The notes under the pieces: generated by a model
Databases searched by the model: none
Seen by the model: only the letters and a program-made list of their open reading frames with translations
Told to the model about the DNA's origin: nothing
Shown: piece after piece, positions 25,421 to 34,279 of the stretch
Layout of the letters: each line of letters opens with the position of its first letter
Position numbering within the stretch: the first letter of the stretch is position 1
Made by a program: the position numbers and the translations under genes
Assembly: GCF_003344965.1 (NCBI RefSeq)
Contig: NZ_CP031194.1
Location: 8,184,001-8,248,000 of the forward strand
From: Streptomyces paludis
GTDB taxonomy: Bacteria; Actinomycetota; Actinomycetes; Streptomycetales; Streptomycetaceae
Direction: 5' to 3'
Length of the DNA: 64,000 nt

Positions 25421-27619
25421 TCAGCCGCCGGCCACCTCGAACAGCAGTGCCTGCCCCGGGTTCAGCGTCGGCATCGGCAGCCCCGCGCCCGCCAGCACGG
25501 CGCCCGGCACCGCCACCCACCCCTCCAGCGCCGCCGTGTACCAGGCGGGGGCCGCGACCTGATGGGCCGACGGCAGCCCCGCCTCCGTACGGATCCGGAC
25601 ACGGTAGCCCCGCCGCGGATCCAGCCCCGGCAGCGGCACCCGGCCCGACTGGGCGTCCGGCGACGTGGCGAGCCGCGCCCAGCAGTACACCGCCGAGCCC
25701 GCGTCCGGGGCGACCACACCGTGCAGCAGCGTGGCCTCGTCGGCCAGATCCGCGCGGACCACCCGGCCGCCGTGCAGCAGCGGCCGCAGCTCCTTGTACA
25801 GCTCCGCCCACCGCCGCAGCCCCGCCAGCTCCTCCGGGGTCCGCGCCGTCAGGTCGTCCTCGATGCCCGCGTGCCCGAACAGCGCCGTGATCCGGCTGAA
25901 CGACGCCTCACCGGTGCGCGCCGTGGTGTGGCTGAGCGGGGCGCCCACATGCGCGCCGACCAGCTCGGGCGGCAGCAGCTGGCCCGTCCAGCGCTGAATG
26001 GTCTGGCGCTCGACCGGATCGTTGCAGTCCGAGGCCCACACCCGGTCGGTACGGGACAGAATGCCGAGGTCGGTCCGGCCGCCCCCGCTGGAGCAGCTCT
26101 CGATCTCCAGCCCCGGATGACGCTCCCGCAACGCGTCGAGCAGCCGGTAGACGGCCTCGGTCTGGGCGTGCACCCCGGGCCGGTCGAGACCGTCCGGGCC
26201 CTGCCGCACCGCCTCGTGCAGATCGCGGTTGTGGTCCCACTTCAGATAGTCCACCGCGTACCGCGTCACGAGCGCGTCCAGCGCCGTCAGCAGATACTCC
26301 CAGGCGCCCTCGTCCGCGACGTTCACGACGTACTGGTGCCGCGCGCTCGGGCCCAGCCCCGCCGTGTACGGGCCGAGGATCCACTCGGGATGCTCCCTGG
26401 CCAGCCGCGAGTCGAGGTTCACCATCTCCGGCTCCACCCAGAGCCCGAACTGCATACCGTGGCCGTGCACCCGGTCGGCGAGCGGCGTGAGGCCGTCCGG
26501 CCAGACCGTCTCGTCCACGGTCCAGTCCCCGAGCCCGGCCGTGTCGTCGCGGCGCCCCGAGAACCAGCCGTCGTCCAGCACCAGCCGCTCCACCCCGGTC
26601 GCCGCCGCGAGATCGGCCAGCTCCAGCAGCCGGGCGGGCCGGTGGTCGAAGTAGACGGCCTCCCAGGTGTTGAGGGTCAGCGGACGCGGCGTCGAGGGAT
26701 GCGTGGGACGCGCCCGCAGCAGCGTGTGGAAGCGGTCGGCGAGCCCGTCGAGTCCCGCGTCCGACCAGCCGAAATGGCAGACGGGCGCGGTGTAGCGGTC
26801 GCCGGGCGCGAGCCGGATCTCGCCGGGCGCCGGCAGCTCGCCCCCGCCGAGCACGGCCCCGTGCACCCCCGCCCCCTCCGGCAGCCGCTCGGCCAGCCAG
26901 CGCTGGTCCCCGCTCCACGCCACATGAAGCCCCCACACCTCACCACCGCGGAACCCGAAGCCGGGCACTCCGACGGTGAGCAGATGCGGCGCGTCCTGTC
27001 CCGGCCGGCCGCGCCGTACTTCCCGTACATGCGCCCCGAAGGCCAGCCGGCCGCGCTGCGGGGAGCGCTCCCGGCACCACTTGCCGGTGAAGTCCAGCAC
27101 CTCGGATGCCCGCGCGGGCAGCGGCAGCAGGGTGGTCACACCGGCGAGGTCGTACGGTACGGGGTCCGCCGGCGCGGTGCCGTCCGCCGCCGTCCGGGGC
27201 CGCTCCAGCTCCGTCGCGACGCTCAGCACCCCCGAGGGATCCAGCCGGTAGGTGAGGGTGATGTCGAGCCCGCTGACCCGGTCCGCGAGCCGCAGGACCA
27301 GTTCCCCCGGCCCCTCCCGGACCTCCGTCAGCCGCGGCCGGGGCGTGGTCGCCGTGCCGCCCCGGTGGCCCTGGTGCGCGGGCGTGCCGGACCAGCCGTC
27401 GGCCTGCGTCGGCCAGACCGTGAACCGCCTCGGCTCGTCCAGCGCGTTGTTGAGCGTGGCTCCCTCGGCGGTCAGGCTCAGCGCCGCGAGACCGTCGTCC
27501 GTCAGCTCCCCGAGGTCCTCGCCCCAGTGCAGGACGCGAGGCAGCGGTTCGCTGAGTTCGACGGCGAAACTCACTCCGGCCGCGCGCAGATGGACGGTCC
27601 GCGCGGTGGTGCGGGTCAT
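25421..27619 (-). CDS. alpha-galactosidase (GH36)
   Basis: 732-residue retaining alpha-galactosidase that hydrolyses raffinose-type sugars or galactomannan side chains. An N-terminal beta-supersandwich precedes a TIM barrel with LVLDDGWFSGRRDD, FGLWVEPEMVN, the nucleophile Asp in VDYLKWDHNRD, ESCSSGGGRTDLGIL, and the acid/base Asp in VWASDCNDPVERQ. The C-terminal beta domain ends NPGQALLFEVAGG. There is no signal peptide, so the enzyme is probably intracellular and acts on imported oligosaccharides. The ATG at 27619 follows GAGGGG; upstream in-frame starts lack a ribosome binding site. No transporter for its substrate is adjacent. Confidence 0.94.
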   Translation of the reverse strand: MTRTTARTVHLRAAGVSFAVELSEPLPRVLHWGEDLGELTDDGLAALSLTAEGATLNNALDEPRRFTVWPTQADGWSGTPAHQGHRGGTATTPRPRLTEVREGPGELVLRLADRVSGLDITLTYRLDPSGVLSVATELERPRTAADGTAPADPVPYDLAGVTTLLPLPARASEVLDFTGKWCRERSPQRGRLAFGAHVREVRRGRPGQDAPHLLTVGVPGFGFRGGEVWGLHVAWSGDQRWLAERLPEGAGVHGAVLGGGELPAPGEIRLAPGDRYTAPVCHFGWSDAGLDGLADRFHTLLRARPTHPSTPRPLTLNTWEAVYFDHRPARLLELADLAAATGVERLVLDDGWFSGRRDDTAGLGDWTVDETVWPDGLTPLADRVHGHGMQFGLWVEPEMVNLDSRLAREHPEWILGPYTAGLGPSARHQYVVNVADEGAWEYLLTALDALVTRYAVDYLKWDHNRDLHEAVRQGPDGLDRPGVHAQTEAVYRLLDALRERHPGLEIESCSSGGGRTDLGILSRTDRVWASDCNDPVERQTIQRWTGQLLPPELVGAHVGAPLSHTTARTGEASFSRITALFGHAGIEDDLTARTPEELAGLRRWAELYKELRPLLHGGRVVRADLADEATLLHGVVAPDAGSAVYCWARLATSPDAQSGRVPLPGLDPRRGYRVRIRTEAGLPSAHQVAAPAWYTAALEGWVAVPGAVLAGAGLPMPTLNPGQALLFEVAGG

Positions 27620-27925
27620 ACGGTTCCCCTCGGCTGGTATCTCGTACTGCTCGTACGGCTGGAAAGACCTGATGAAAGGACATCTTGTCGTGGCCGTCCC
27701 CGGGCCATGACCCCGCCCCGGTCTTCCGCGCGGCTTCCCACCGGCTTCCCATCGGCTTCCGTCCGGTTTCCGTCGCGCCCGAGCCGGGCCGCCGCGGGCG
27801 ATCACCTGTCATGGATGACCACAGAGGGGGCAAAAGTGATCTTTTCCGGTCGACACCACAGAAGGCGCAGGTGAGAGCCCTGGTTGAAGAGACGATGGGT
27901 TGTCCGGCTGCCGAAAGGAACGCCA
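27620..27925. promoter_or_regulatory. 306-bp divergent promoter region
   Basis: No gene is seen between the alpha-galactosidase and the DUF3089 gene. The gap holds four 11-bp tandem repeats (27730-27773), a small inverted repeat GTCATGGATGAC (27808-27819) nested in CTGT/ACAG, and the ribosome binding site AAAGGAAC before 27926. Promoters for both genes must lie here. Confidence 0.5.
27730..27773. repeat. four 11-bp tandem repeats
   Basis: The units are GCGGCTTCCCA, CCGGCTTCCCA, TCGGCTTCCGT and CCGGTTTCCGT. A period of 11 bp puts each unit on the same face of the helix, as in multi-site operators. A slippage product is the alternative. Confidence 0.6.
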
Positions 27926-29299
27926 GTGCCCCGCAAGGACATGGTCCGAAGAGTCCTGATCCCCGTCGCCGCCCTGCTCGCCGCCGTCCTGCCCGCCACG
28001 GCCGCCCGGGCAGCCCCCACCGAACCCGAACCGGCCGCGCGACCGTCCGCCGCTGCCAGTGCCGCCACCGCCGCCGCGCCGCTCGCCCGTACGGTGTGGC
28101 TGTGCAGGCCGGGCCTCCCGGACAACGCCTGCGGACAGGACGCCGCAGGCCGCCCGACCGCCCCCGGCGGCGAGCTGCTCACCCGCTACCCCAACGGCGG
28201 CGCGACCCGGCTGCTCGACGACACCCGCTACGCGCCCGACGGAAGCAGCCGGCGGGTGCCGTTCACCGTCACCGGCACACCGCCCGTCGACTGCTTCTAC
28301 GCCTACCCGACCGTGGACCTGCTCCCCAACCCGCTGCTTCAGACCGGCAGTCTGCCGCCCCTGCGCGAGAACGCCCACCAGGCCGTCACCCTCACCCAGG
28401 CCGCCCGGTTCGCCGGGCTCTGCCGGCTGTTCGTGCCGGTCTACCGGCAGGTGCCGCTCACCGGGCTGCTCGGGGGGATCATCCTCGGCACCGACGCCGA
28501 TCTCACCACCGCCAACGCGGACATCCAGCAGGCGTGGGACACGTACTGGACCCAGTACAACCGCGACCCGGTCACCGGCGAGCGGCGCGGGGTCGTGATC
28601 CTCGGCCACTCCCAGGGCACGGCCACCGCCGCCGCACTGCTCCAGACGCGGTTCGACGGCCGGCCCGAGGTGCGGCGGCAGCTGGTCTCGGCGGTGCTGC
28701 TCGGCGGGGGCATCGAGGTACCGGAGGGCCGGGACTCCGGGGGCGGTACGGATCCGGACTCGACGTTCCAGCACCTCCCGGCCTGCCACCGCGGTGCCGG
28801 GGACCCGCTGCCGGTCGGGTGCGTCGTCTCGTACTCCAGCTACGCCCTGCCCGCCGGCTCGCTGCCGTTCGCGATCGGCCGGACGGCCAAGCCCGGCCAC
28901 CGTGTCGTGTGCGTCAACCCGGCGGCCCTGCTGCGCGGTGCGAGCGCCGGCGCCCGGACGCCGCTCGATCTGCACATGCCCACACGCCGGCTCGTGGGCG
29001 GCACCGCGCTGCTGCCGGGCGGCCATCTGACCGCGACACTGAGCAGCTACCAACTCCCCGTCCTGCCCACCGCGTTCGCCCACCACCCCGACGCGATCGA
29101 GGGGGAGTGCCGCCATGCCACGGACGCCTCCGGCAGTGCCGACTGGCTCCAGATCAGCGGCGACCTCTCGCACTTCCCCGACTCCGCGCCGACCGGCCTG
29201 GCAGGGCTCCATGTCGTCGACTTCAATGTGGCGCTGGGCGATCTGGTCGCTCTGACCACCGCCCAGGCCCACGGCTGGCTGGCGGGTGCCCGCGGCTGA
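27926..29299 (+). CDS. secreted DUF3089 alpha/beta-hydrolase (lipase-like)
   Basis: 457-residue exported hydrolase. The GTG at 27926 follows AAAGGAAC; upstream in-frame starts have no site. The signal peptide is MPRKDMVRRVLIPVAALLAA with cleavage near ARAAP. The DUF3089 core includes DCFYAYPTVDLLPNPLL, FVPVYRQVPL and the nucleophile elbow VILGHSQGTATAAALL. Cys residues at several positions probably form disulfides. The C-terminus reads HVVDFNVALGDLVALT. It is expected to hydrolyse esters or lipids outside the cell; the real substrate is unknown. It stands alone and is followed by a terminator. Confidence 0.83.
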   Translation: MPRKDMVRRVLIPVAALLAAVLPATAARAAPTEPEPAARPSAAASAATAAAPLARTVWLCRPGLPDNACGQDAAGRPTAPGGELLTRYPNGGATRLLDDTRYAPDGSSRRVPFTVTGTPPVDCFYAYPTVDLLPNPLLQTGSLPPLRENAHQAVTLTQAARFAGLCRLFVPVYRQVPLTGLLGGIILGTDADLTTANADIQQAWDTYWTQYNRDPVTGERRGVVILGHSQGTATAAALLQTRFDGRPEVRRQLVSAVLLGGGIEVPEGRDSGGGTDPDSTFQHLPACHRGAGDPLPVGCVVSYSSYALPAGSLPFAIGRTAKPGHRVVCVNPAALLRGASAGARTPLDLHMPTRRLVGGTALLPGGHLTATLSSYQLPVLPTAFAHHPDAIEGECRHATDASGSADWLQISGDLSHFPDSAPTGLAGLHVVDFNVALGDLVALTTAQAHGWLAGARG

Positions 29300-29331
29300 C
29301 CCGCACCACCCGCACCACCCGCGCGTCCGGC

Positions 29332-29379
29332 GGAGGCCGGTGGCACCACGGGCTCCTTTCCGTGGCGTCACCGGCCTCC
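29332..29379. terminator. hairpin after the DUF3089 gene
   Basis: GGAGGCCGGTG (29332-29342) and CACCGGCCTCC (29369-29379) are perfect inverted copies, with an inner CCACGG/CCGTGG stem. It begins 33 bases past the stop codon. Confidence 0.75.
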
Positions 29380-29510
29380 CCGCGTCCGGCCGGGCTCCGG
29401 AAGTAAGCATTTCTACGGACGTGGTGCCCGTCCGCCGCTCCTACTGTCCTTCCACGAGCCCCCGGCCGGGATCACCGGACGCAGGGCGGGGCTCAGGACG
29501 GAGGGCAGAC

Positions 29511-30272
29511 ATGAGCCGCTTGTCGGGAAAGGTCGCGCTGGTCAGCGGCGGGGCCCGGGGGATAGGCCGGGGCATCGCCGACCTCTTCGCCGCGCAGGGC
29601 GCGACCGTGATCGCCGCCGATGTCATCCGGCCCGAGCCACGGACACCGGACGGTCCGGCGGACCCCGCGTACGCAGGGGACGGCACGGGCAGCGTGGAGT
29701 TCGAATGGCTCGACGTCACCGACGAGGACGCCTGGGCCCGGGTCGTGGGTCTGGCCGAGGACCGGCACGGAGGCATCGACATCCTCGTCAACAACGCCGG
29801 TGTGGGCTCGTACGAAGCGGTCCACGAGCTGGGTGCCGACGAGTGGGACCGGGTGCTCGGTGTCAATCAGACGGGCGTCTTCCTCGGGATGCGCGCCGTG
29901 ATCCCCGGGATGCGGCGGCGCGGCGGCGGTTCGCTCATCAACATCTCCTCGATCTACGGCGCGGCGGCCGTCCCGGGATCGCTCGCCTACCAGGCCACCA
30001 AGGGCGCCGTCCGCAGCATGACCCGTAACGCCGCGATCACGTACGCGGCCGAGTCGATCCGCGCCAACGCGGTGCTGCCGGGCTGGATCCGTACGCCCAT
30101 GACCGAGTCGCAGACCGCCGAGTTCAACGAGGCCGTCATCGCGTCGACCCCGATGGGCCGGGGCGCCGAGCCGCTGGACATCGCGTACGGGTGCGTCTAT
30201 CTGGCCTCGGACGAGTCGGCGTACGTCACCGGCACCGACCTGGTGATCGACGGCGGGTTCCTGGCGCGCTGA
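29511..30272 (+). CDS. short-chain dehydrogenase/reductase, copy A
   Basis: 253-residue NAD(P)-dependent SDR of the classical FabG-like type. The cofactor motif is SGGARGIGRGI near residue 13, the NNAG motif is in ILVNNAGVG, the catalytic Ser is in LINISSIYG, and Tyr/Lys are in YQATKGAVRS (about residues 160-165). The C-terminus is TGTDLVIDGGF. The ATG at 29511 follows GGAGGG. It is the first gene of a seven-gene run with a second SDR, two hydrolases and an ABC importer. An unusual 15-residue insertion (about 40-55) rich in Pro and Gly is absent from copy B. Confidence 0.9.
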   Translation: MSRLSGKVALVSGGARGIGRGIADLFAAQGATVIAADVIRPEPRTPDGPADPAYAGDGTGSVEFEWLDVTDEDAWARVVGLAEDRHGGIDILVNNAGVGSYEAVHELGADEWDRVLGVNQTGVFLGMRAVIPGMRRRGGGSLINISSIYGAAAVPGSLAYQATKGAVRSMTRNAAITYAAESIRANAVLPGWIRTPMTESQTAEFNEAVIASTPMGRGAEPLDIAYGCVYLASDESAYVTGTDLVIDGGFLAR

Positions 30273-30402
30273 GCCGGATCCGCTCCCACGGCACACCACG
30301 AACACACCGCAACCACACCGCACCGCAAACACACCGCATCGCACCGGCGTGCCGCGCCGATGTGCCGTCGGCCGCGGGCCGGCAGGACAGGAGAGACACA
30401 CC

Positions 30403-31122
30403 ATGGGGCGTTTGGCAGGGAAGGTGGCGCTGGTCACCGGCGGTTCCCGGGGCATCGGACGAGGGATCACGGAGGCGTTCGCCCGGGAGGGCGCCGTCGT
30501 CGTCTCGGCCGATCTGACCCCGGCGGACCCGCCCGTACCCGGAGTCCACGAGATCCGGCTCGATGTCACCGACGAGGACGGCTGGGCCGCGGCCGTCGCC
30601 GGAGTGGAGAGCGCGCACGGCCGCCTCGACATCCTCGTCAACAACGCCGGACTCATCTCGTACGCGCCGATCGACACCCTCACCCTCGCCGAGTGGGACC
30701 GTGTCATCGCGGTGGACCAGACCGGTGTCTTCCTCGGTATGCGGGCCGCCATCCCCGCGATGCGCCGCGCCGGCGGCGGCTCGCTGATCAACATCTCCTC
30801 CGCCTGGGGCGTGGTCGGCGGCGTCGGCACCCACGCGTACCACGCGGCCAAGGGCGCCGTCCGCAGCATGACCCGTAACGCCGCCATCACCTACGCGGCC
30901 GAGGCGATCCGCGCCAACTCCGTGATCCCCGGCTGGATCGAGACCCCGCTGACCGACGCGCAGCCCGCCGACCTCAACGCCGCCGTACTGGCCGGCACCC
31001 CGATGCGCCGGGGCGGCACCCCGGCCGAGATCGCGTACGGGTGCGTCTATCTGGCCTCGGACGAGTCGGCGTACGTCACCGGTACCGACCTGGTGATCGA
31101 CGGCGGACTCCTCGCCCAGTGA
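30403..31122 (+). CDS. short-chain dehydrogenase/reductase, copy B
   Basis: 239-residue paralogue of the upstream SDR with the same motifs: TGGSRGIGRGI, ILVNNAGLIS, LINISSAWG and YHAAKGAVRS. A 53-bp stretch near the 3' ends (30180-30232 and 31030-31082) is identical between the two genes, and other blocks are nearly so, which points to a recent duplication or gene conversion. The two may handle successive alcohol groups or opposite stereoisomers of the same substrate. The ATG at 30403 follows CAGGAGAG. Confidence 0.9.
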   Translation: MGRLAGKVALVTGGSRGIGRGITEAFAREGAVVVSADLTPADPPVPGVHEIRLDVTDEDGWAAAVAGVESAHGRLDILVNNAGLISYAPIDTLTLAEWDRVIAVDQTGVFLGMRAAIPAMRRAGGGSLINISSAWGVVGGVGTHAYHAAKGAVRSMTRNAAITYAAEAIRANSVIPGWIETPLTDAQPADLNAAVLAGTPMRRGGTPAEIAYGCVYLASDESAYVTGTDLVIDGGLLAQ

Positions 31123-31186
31123 GCCGCCCCGCACCACCGAGTCCCTCACCACCGAGCCGGTCACCCCAGAGAGGACAGACAGAGAG

Positions 31187-32074
31187 ATGAGCAACCTCCT
31201 CACCGTCGCGGCGGTCCAGTTCGAGATGCGCGAGGTCGACGGCTTCGACACCTTCGCGGCGCAGACGCGCGGCCTGCTCGACCGTACCGACGGCGCCGAA
31301 CTGGTCGTCCTGCCCGAGCTGTTCACCGCGGCGCTCTTCACGGCGCGGCCCGGCTGGCGCGACGACCCGGTCAGTGAACTGGGCCGGATCGCGGACTACA
31401 CCGACGACTACGGCGCGCTCTTCCAGGAACTGGCGAGCAGCCGCGGACAGGTGATCGTCGCCGGCTCCCATCTGGTGCGCGCCCCGGACGGCGACGGTGT
31501 GCACAACACCGCGTTCGTGTTCTTCCCCGACGGCACCGTCGTCCGCCACATCAAGACCCATATCTTCCCGGCGGAGTCCGGCTGGGGAACCACCGAGGGA
31601 AGTGTGCTCGCGCCCTTCCGGGTCGGCTCCGTCACCGTCGGTGTCTCCATCTGCTACGAGACCGAGATCCCCGAGGTCGCCACGGTCCTCACCCGCAAGG
31701 GCGCCGACCTGATCGTCAGCCCCTCGTACACCTTCACCGAGGCGGGGTTCTGGCGCGTCAGACACTGCGCCCAGGCCCGCGCCATCGAGAACCAGGTCTA
31801 CGTGGTGCACTGCCCGACCACCGGCGACCCCGGCGCCCCGCTCTCCCCGGGCCGGGGCCGCTCCTCGGTCCTCGGCCCCTGCGACGCGGGGTTCGCGCCC
31901 AACGGTGTGCTCGCCGAGGCGGCCCCGGACACCGAGGACATCATCACGGCCCGGCTCGATCTGGACCTGCTCCACGAGAACCGGCGCACGGGGGCGGCCA
32001 CCACCCACTCCGACCGGCGACGGCGCGCCTCGGTGTACCGCCACTACGCCGGCGAGCTGCTCGCCGGCGCCTGA
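31187..32074 (+). CDS. nitrilase-superfamily carbon-nitrogen hydrolase (amidase)
   Basis: 295-residue cytoplasmic hydrolase of amide or nitrile C-N bonds. The Glu-Lys-Cys triad can be read: Glu in VVLPELFTAA (about residue 44), Lys in HIKTHIFPAE (about 122) and Cys in VSICYETEIPE (about 160). Family members include omega-amidases and half-amidases, N-carbamoyl hydrolases and aliphatic amidases. The next gene encodes a hydrolase related to cyclic-imide hydrolases, so a half-amidase role (releasing ammonia from the opened imide) is my inference. The start ATG follows AGAGAGATG. Confidence 0.87.
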   Translation: MSNLLTVAAVQFEMREVDGFDTFAAQTRGLLDRTDGAELVVLPELFTAALFTARPGWRDDPVSELGRIADYTDDYGALFQELASSRGQVIVAGSHLVRAPDGDGVHNTAFVFFPDGTVVRHIKTHIFPAESGWGTTEGSVLAPFRVGSVTVGVSICYETEIPEVATVLTRKGADLIVSPSYTFTEAGFWRVRHCAQARAIENQVYVVHCPTTGDPGAPLSPGRGRSSVLGPCDAGFAPNGVLAEAAPDTEDIITARLDLDLLHENRRTGAATTHSDRRRRASVYRHYAGELLAGA

Positions 32075-32140
32075 CGCGCCGCGCCCTCCCCGTACCGCTC
32101 CCGTACCGCCCCTGACCACCGACTCCCATCGGAGGACGAC

Positions 32141-32983
32141 ATGCCGCTCCACCTCCCCGAGGGCAAGACCCTCGCCGTCTCCATCGGCGCCGACTTCGAC
32201 GCGCACAGCGTCTGGATGGGCACCTTCAACCTCAGCAGCCCCAGCTATCTCTCCCGCGGTGAGTTCTGCGCCGAGGTCGGGGTGCCCCGGCTCATCAGCC
32301 TCTTCGAGCGGTACGGGGTACGGGCCACCTGGTGCACCCCGGGCCACTCGATGGTGACGTTCCCCGAGCGCTTCCGGCAGATCGTGGACGCGGGCCACGA
32401 GATCGCCGCCCACGGCTGCTACCACGAGGGAGTCCCGAAGCTCGACGGTGACACCGAGCGGCGGCTGATGGCCGCGCAGCTCGCCCAGCACGAGAAGCTC
32501 GTCGGGGTCCGCCCGCGCGGATACCGCTCGCCGGCCTGGGACTTCACCGACCAGACGCTCGGGATCCTGGAGGAGAACGGCTTCGAGTGGGACTCCTCCC
32601 TGATGGGCCGCGACTTCGAGCCGTACCACCCGCGTCCGGTGACGGTGGGCTGGGAGGAGGGCAGCACCTTCGGCCCGGCCAGCCCGCTGCTGGAGTTCCC
32701 GGTCTCGTGGTTCCTCGACGACTTCCCCGTCGCGGAGTACATCCCCGGTGTCAACCAGGGGCTCGGCTCCAGCGAGGTGATGTTCCAGCGCTGGAAGGAC
32801 CACTTCGACTACGCCTACGCGCATGTGCCCTCGGGCGTGCTCGCGCTGACCGTGCACCCGCAGACCATCGCCCGCGCGCACAACCTGATCGGCTTCGAGA
32901 AGCTCATCGACTACATGAAGGGCCACGAGGGCACCTGGTTCGCGGGTCTCAGCGAGATCTACGACACCTGGACCGAGGACTGA
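32141..32983 (+). CDS. CE4-fold hydrolase (polysaccharide deacetylase family, imidase-like)
   Basis: 280-residue metal hydrolase with the NodB homology fold but no signal peptide. Motif 1 is SIGADFDAHS with the metal Asp, motif 2 AAHGCYHEG with the HxxxH pair, and motif 3 GYRSPAWDFTDQT. SLMGRDFEPYHPRP, LEFPVSWFLDDFP and LTVHPQTIAR resemble the intracellular HpPgdA/PuuE-like branch, whose members act on cyclic imides or allantoin-like rings rather than on chitin. It is clustered with a nitrilase-family amidase and an importer. True polysaccharide deacetylation is less likely because the protein is cytoplasmic. Confidence 0.82.
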   Translation: MPLHLPEGKTLAVSIGADFDAHSVWMGTFNLSSPSYLSRGEFCAEVGVPRLISLFERYGVRATWCTPGHSMVTFPERFRQIVDAGHEIAAHGCYHEGVPKLDGDTERRLMAAQLAQHEKLVGVRPRGYRSPAWDFTDQTLGILEENGFEWDSSLMGRDFEPYHPRPVTVGWEEGSTFGPASPLLEFPVSWFLDDFPVAEYIPGVNQGLGSSEVMFQRWKDHFDYAYAHVPSGVLALTVHPQTIARAHNLIGFEKLIDYMKGHEGTWFAGLSEIYDTWTED

Positions 32984-33103
32984 GCCCCCGCTCTTTTGCC
33001 TCGGGCCACACGCTCCACACCGACACCCCACAGCCTCACCCCGCACCACACTCCCCCCGCGCTCCCCGAGTCACCTCGCCCGTATCCCGTAGGGAGAACG
33101 ACC

Positions 33104-34210
33104 ATGGACCGACTTCTCAACAGCTCCGGCGCGCGCAGACCGGGCGCCCGGCGCGGTGCCCGCTCCCTTCTCGCCGCGGCCGCCTGTGTCTTCGCCGTGA
33201 CCCTGACCGCCGGGGCGTGTTCCGTCCCCGCAGACCAGGCCGCGTCCACCACCGACTCGTCCGCCACGGGCTCCACGGGCGCCAAGGGCCCGGCCGAGGT
33301 CTCCGATCTGAAGATCGCGTACTTCTCCGCCGGCACCAGCAACGCCTACCTCCAGGCGGCCATCGCGGCGGCCAAGAAGGAAGCCGGCACGCTCGGTGTG
33401 AAACTCGACGTCTTCGACGGGCAGTTCGACGCGCAGAAGCAGTTCGACCAGATCCAGACGGCCATCACCAGCGGCCGGTACAACGCCTTCGCCGTCGAGC
33501 CCAACGACGGCAACCTCGTCTGCAAGCTGCTCACCAAGAACGCCGCCGACAAGGGCATCCTCGTCTCCGTCTTCAACCTGCCGATCTGCGGCCGCGCCAC
33601 CAAGCTCGGTGACGAGACATGGGAGCCGGGCACCGTCACCTATGTCGGCGGCCAGACCCTGGACGTCTACCGCGCCTGGGTCGCCCAGGTCATCGAGGAC
33701 AACCCCGGCGGCGCCAAGATCGCGCTGATCTCCGGCCCCGACCTCAACGCCAACACCATCTGCTTCCAGGAAGCCGCGAAGGAGTTCGCGAAGCACAAGG
33801 GATTCGAGGTCGTGGCGCGGCAGTCCACCGACTACACCACGCCCAAGGGCCTGGCCGCCGCCCAGACCATCCTGCGGGCCAACCCCGACCTCAACGTCGT
33901 CATGTCCAACTTCTCCGGGATGAGCCGCGGTGTCGTCCAGGCGGTCAGCGGCGCCAAACGGACGGGCAAGGTCAAGATCTACGACTTCGGCGGCGACAAG
34001 TGGGCCCTGGACTCGGTGAAGCGGGGCACGCTGGAGCAGAGCGTGATGATGCTGCCCGCCCAGGAGACCATCGAGGCGATCCGGGCGCTGGCCGACCACG
34101 TCAAGGGTGAGGACGTCCCGCACTTCATCAACCTCACCGAGTCCGACGCGCTTCCCGGGACCCCCTTCGCGACCAGGGCGACCATCGGCGAGTTCAACCC
34201 CGAGTACTGA
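33104..34210 (+). CDS. ABC transporter substrate-binding lipoprotein (ribose type)
   Basis: 368-residue periplasmic-binding-protein-like lipoprotein. A Sec/lipobox signal ends LTAGAC (Cys at about residue 39), followed by a Ser/Thr linker. The type I binding fold starts LKIAYFSAGTSNAYLQAAIA, typical of RbsB-like proteins, and contains IQTAITSGRYNAFAVEPND and VVMSNFSGMSRGVV. The ATG at 33104 follows AGGGAGAAC. It lies directly upstream of the matching ATPase and permease genes. Sugars are the usual ligands, but nucleosides, autoinducers and other ring compounds are also known for the family. Confidence 0.92.
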   Translation: MDRLLNSSGARRPGARRGARSLLAAAACVFAVTLTAGACSVPADQAASTTDSSATGSTGAKGPAEVSDLKIAYFSAGTSNAYLQAAIAAAKKEAGTLGVKLDVFDGQFDAQKQFDQIQTAITSGRYNAFAVEPNDGNLVCKLLTKNAADKGILVSVFNLPICGRATKLGDETWEPGTVTYVGGQTLDVYRAWVAQVIEDNPGGAKIALISGPDLNANTICFQEAAKEFAKHKGFEVVARQSTDYTTPKGLAAAQTILRANPDLNVVMSNFSGMSRGVVQAVSGAKRTGKVKIYDFGGDKWALDSVKRGTLEQSVMMLPAQETIEAIRALADHVKGEDVPHFINLTESDALPGTPFATRATIGEFNPEY

Positions 34211-34279
34211 GCCACCCCGAGTGCTGATCGGTCCCGAGTACGGATCCGGTCCGGGCCGGGTCACGAGAGGAGTTCAGAG

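Noticed and set aside
31076..33049. 657-residue minus-strand frame across the amidase and CE4 genes
   Set aside because: Lies antisense to two genes with intact catalytic motifs; no motif of its own.
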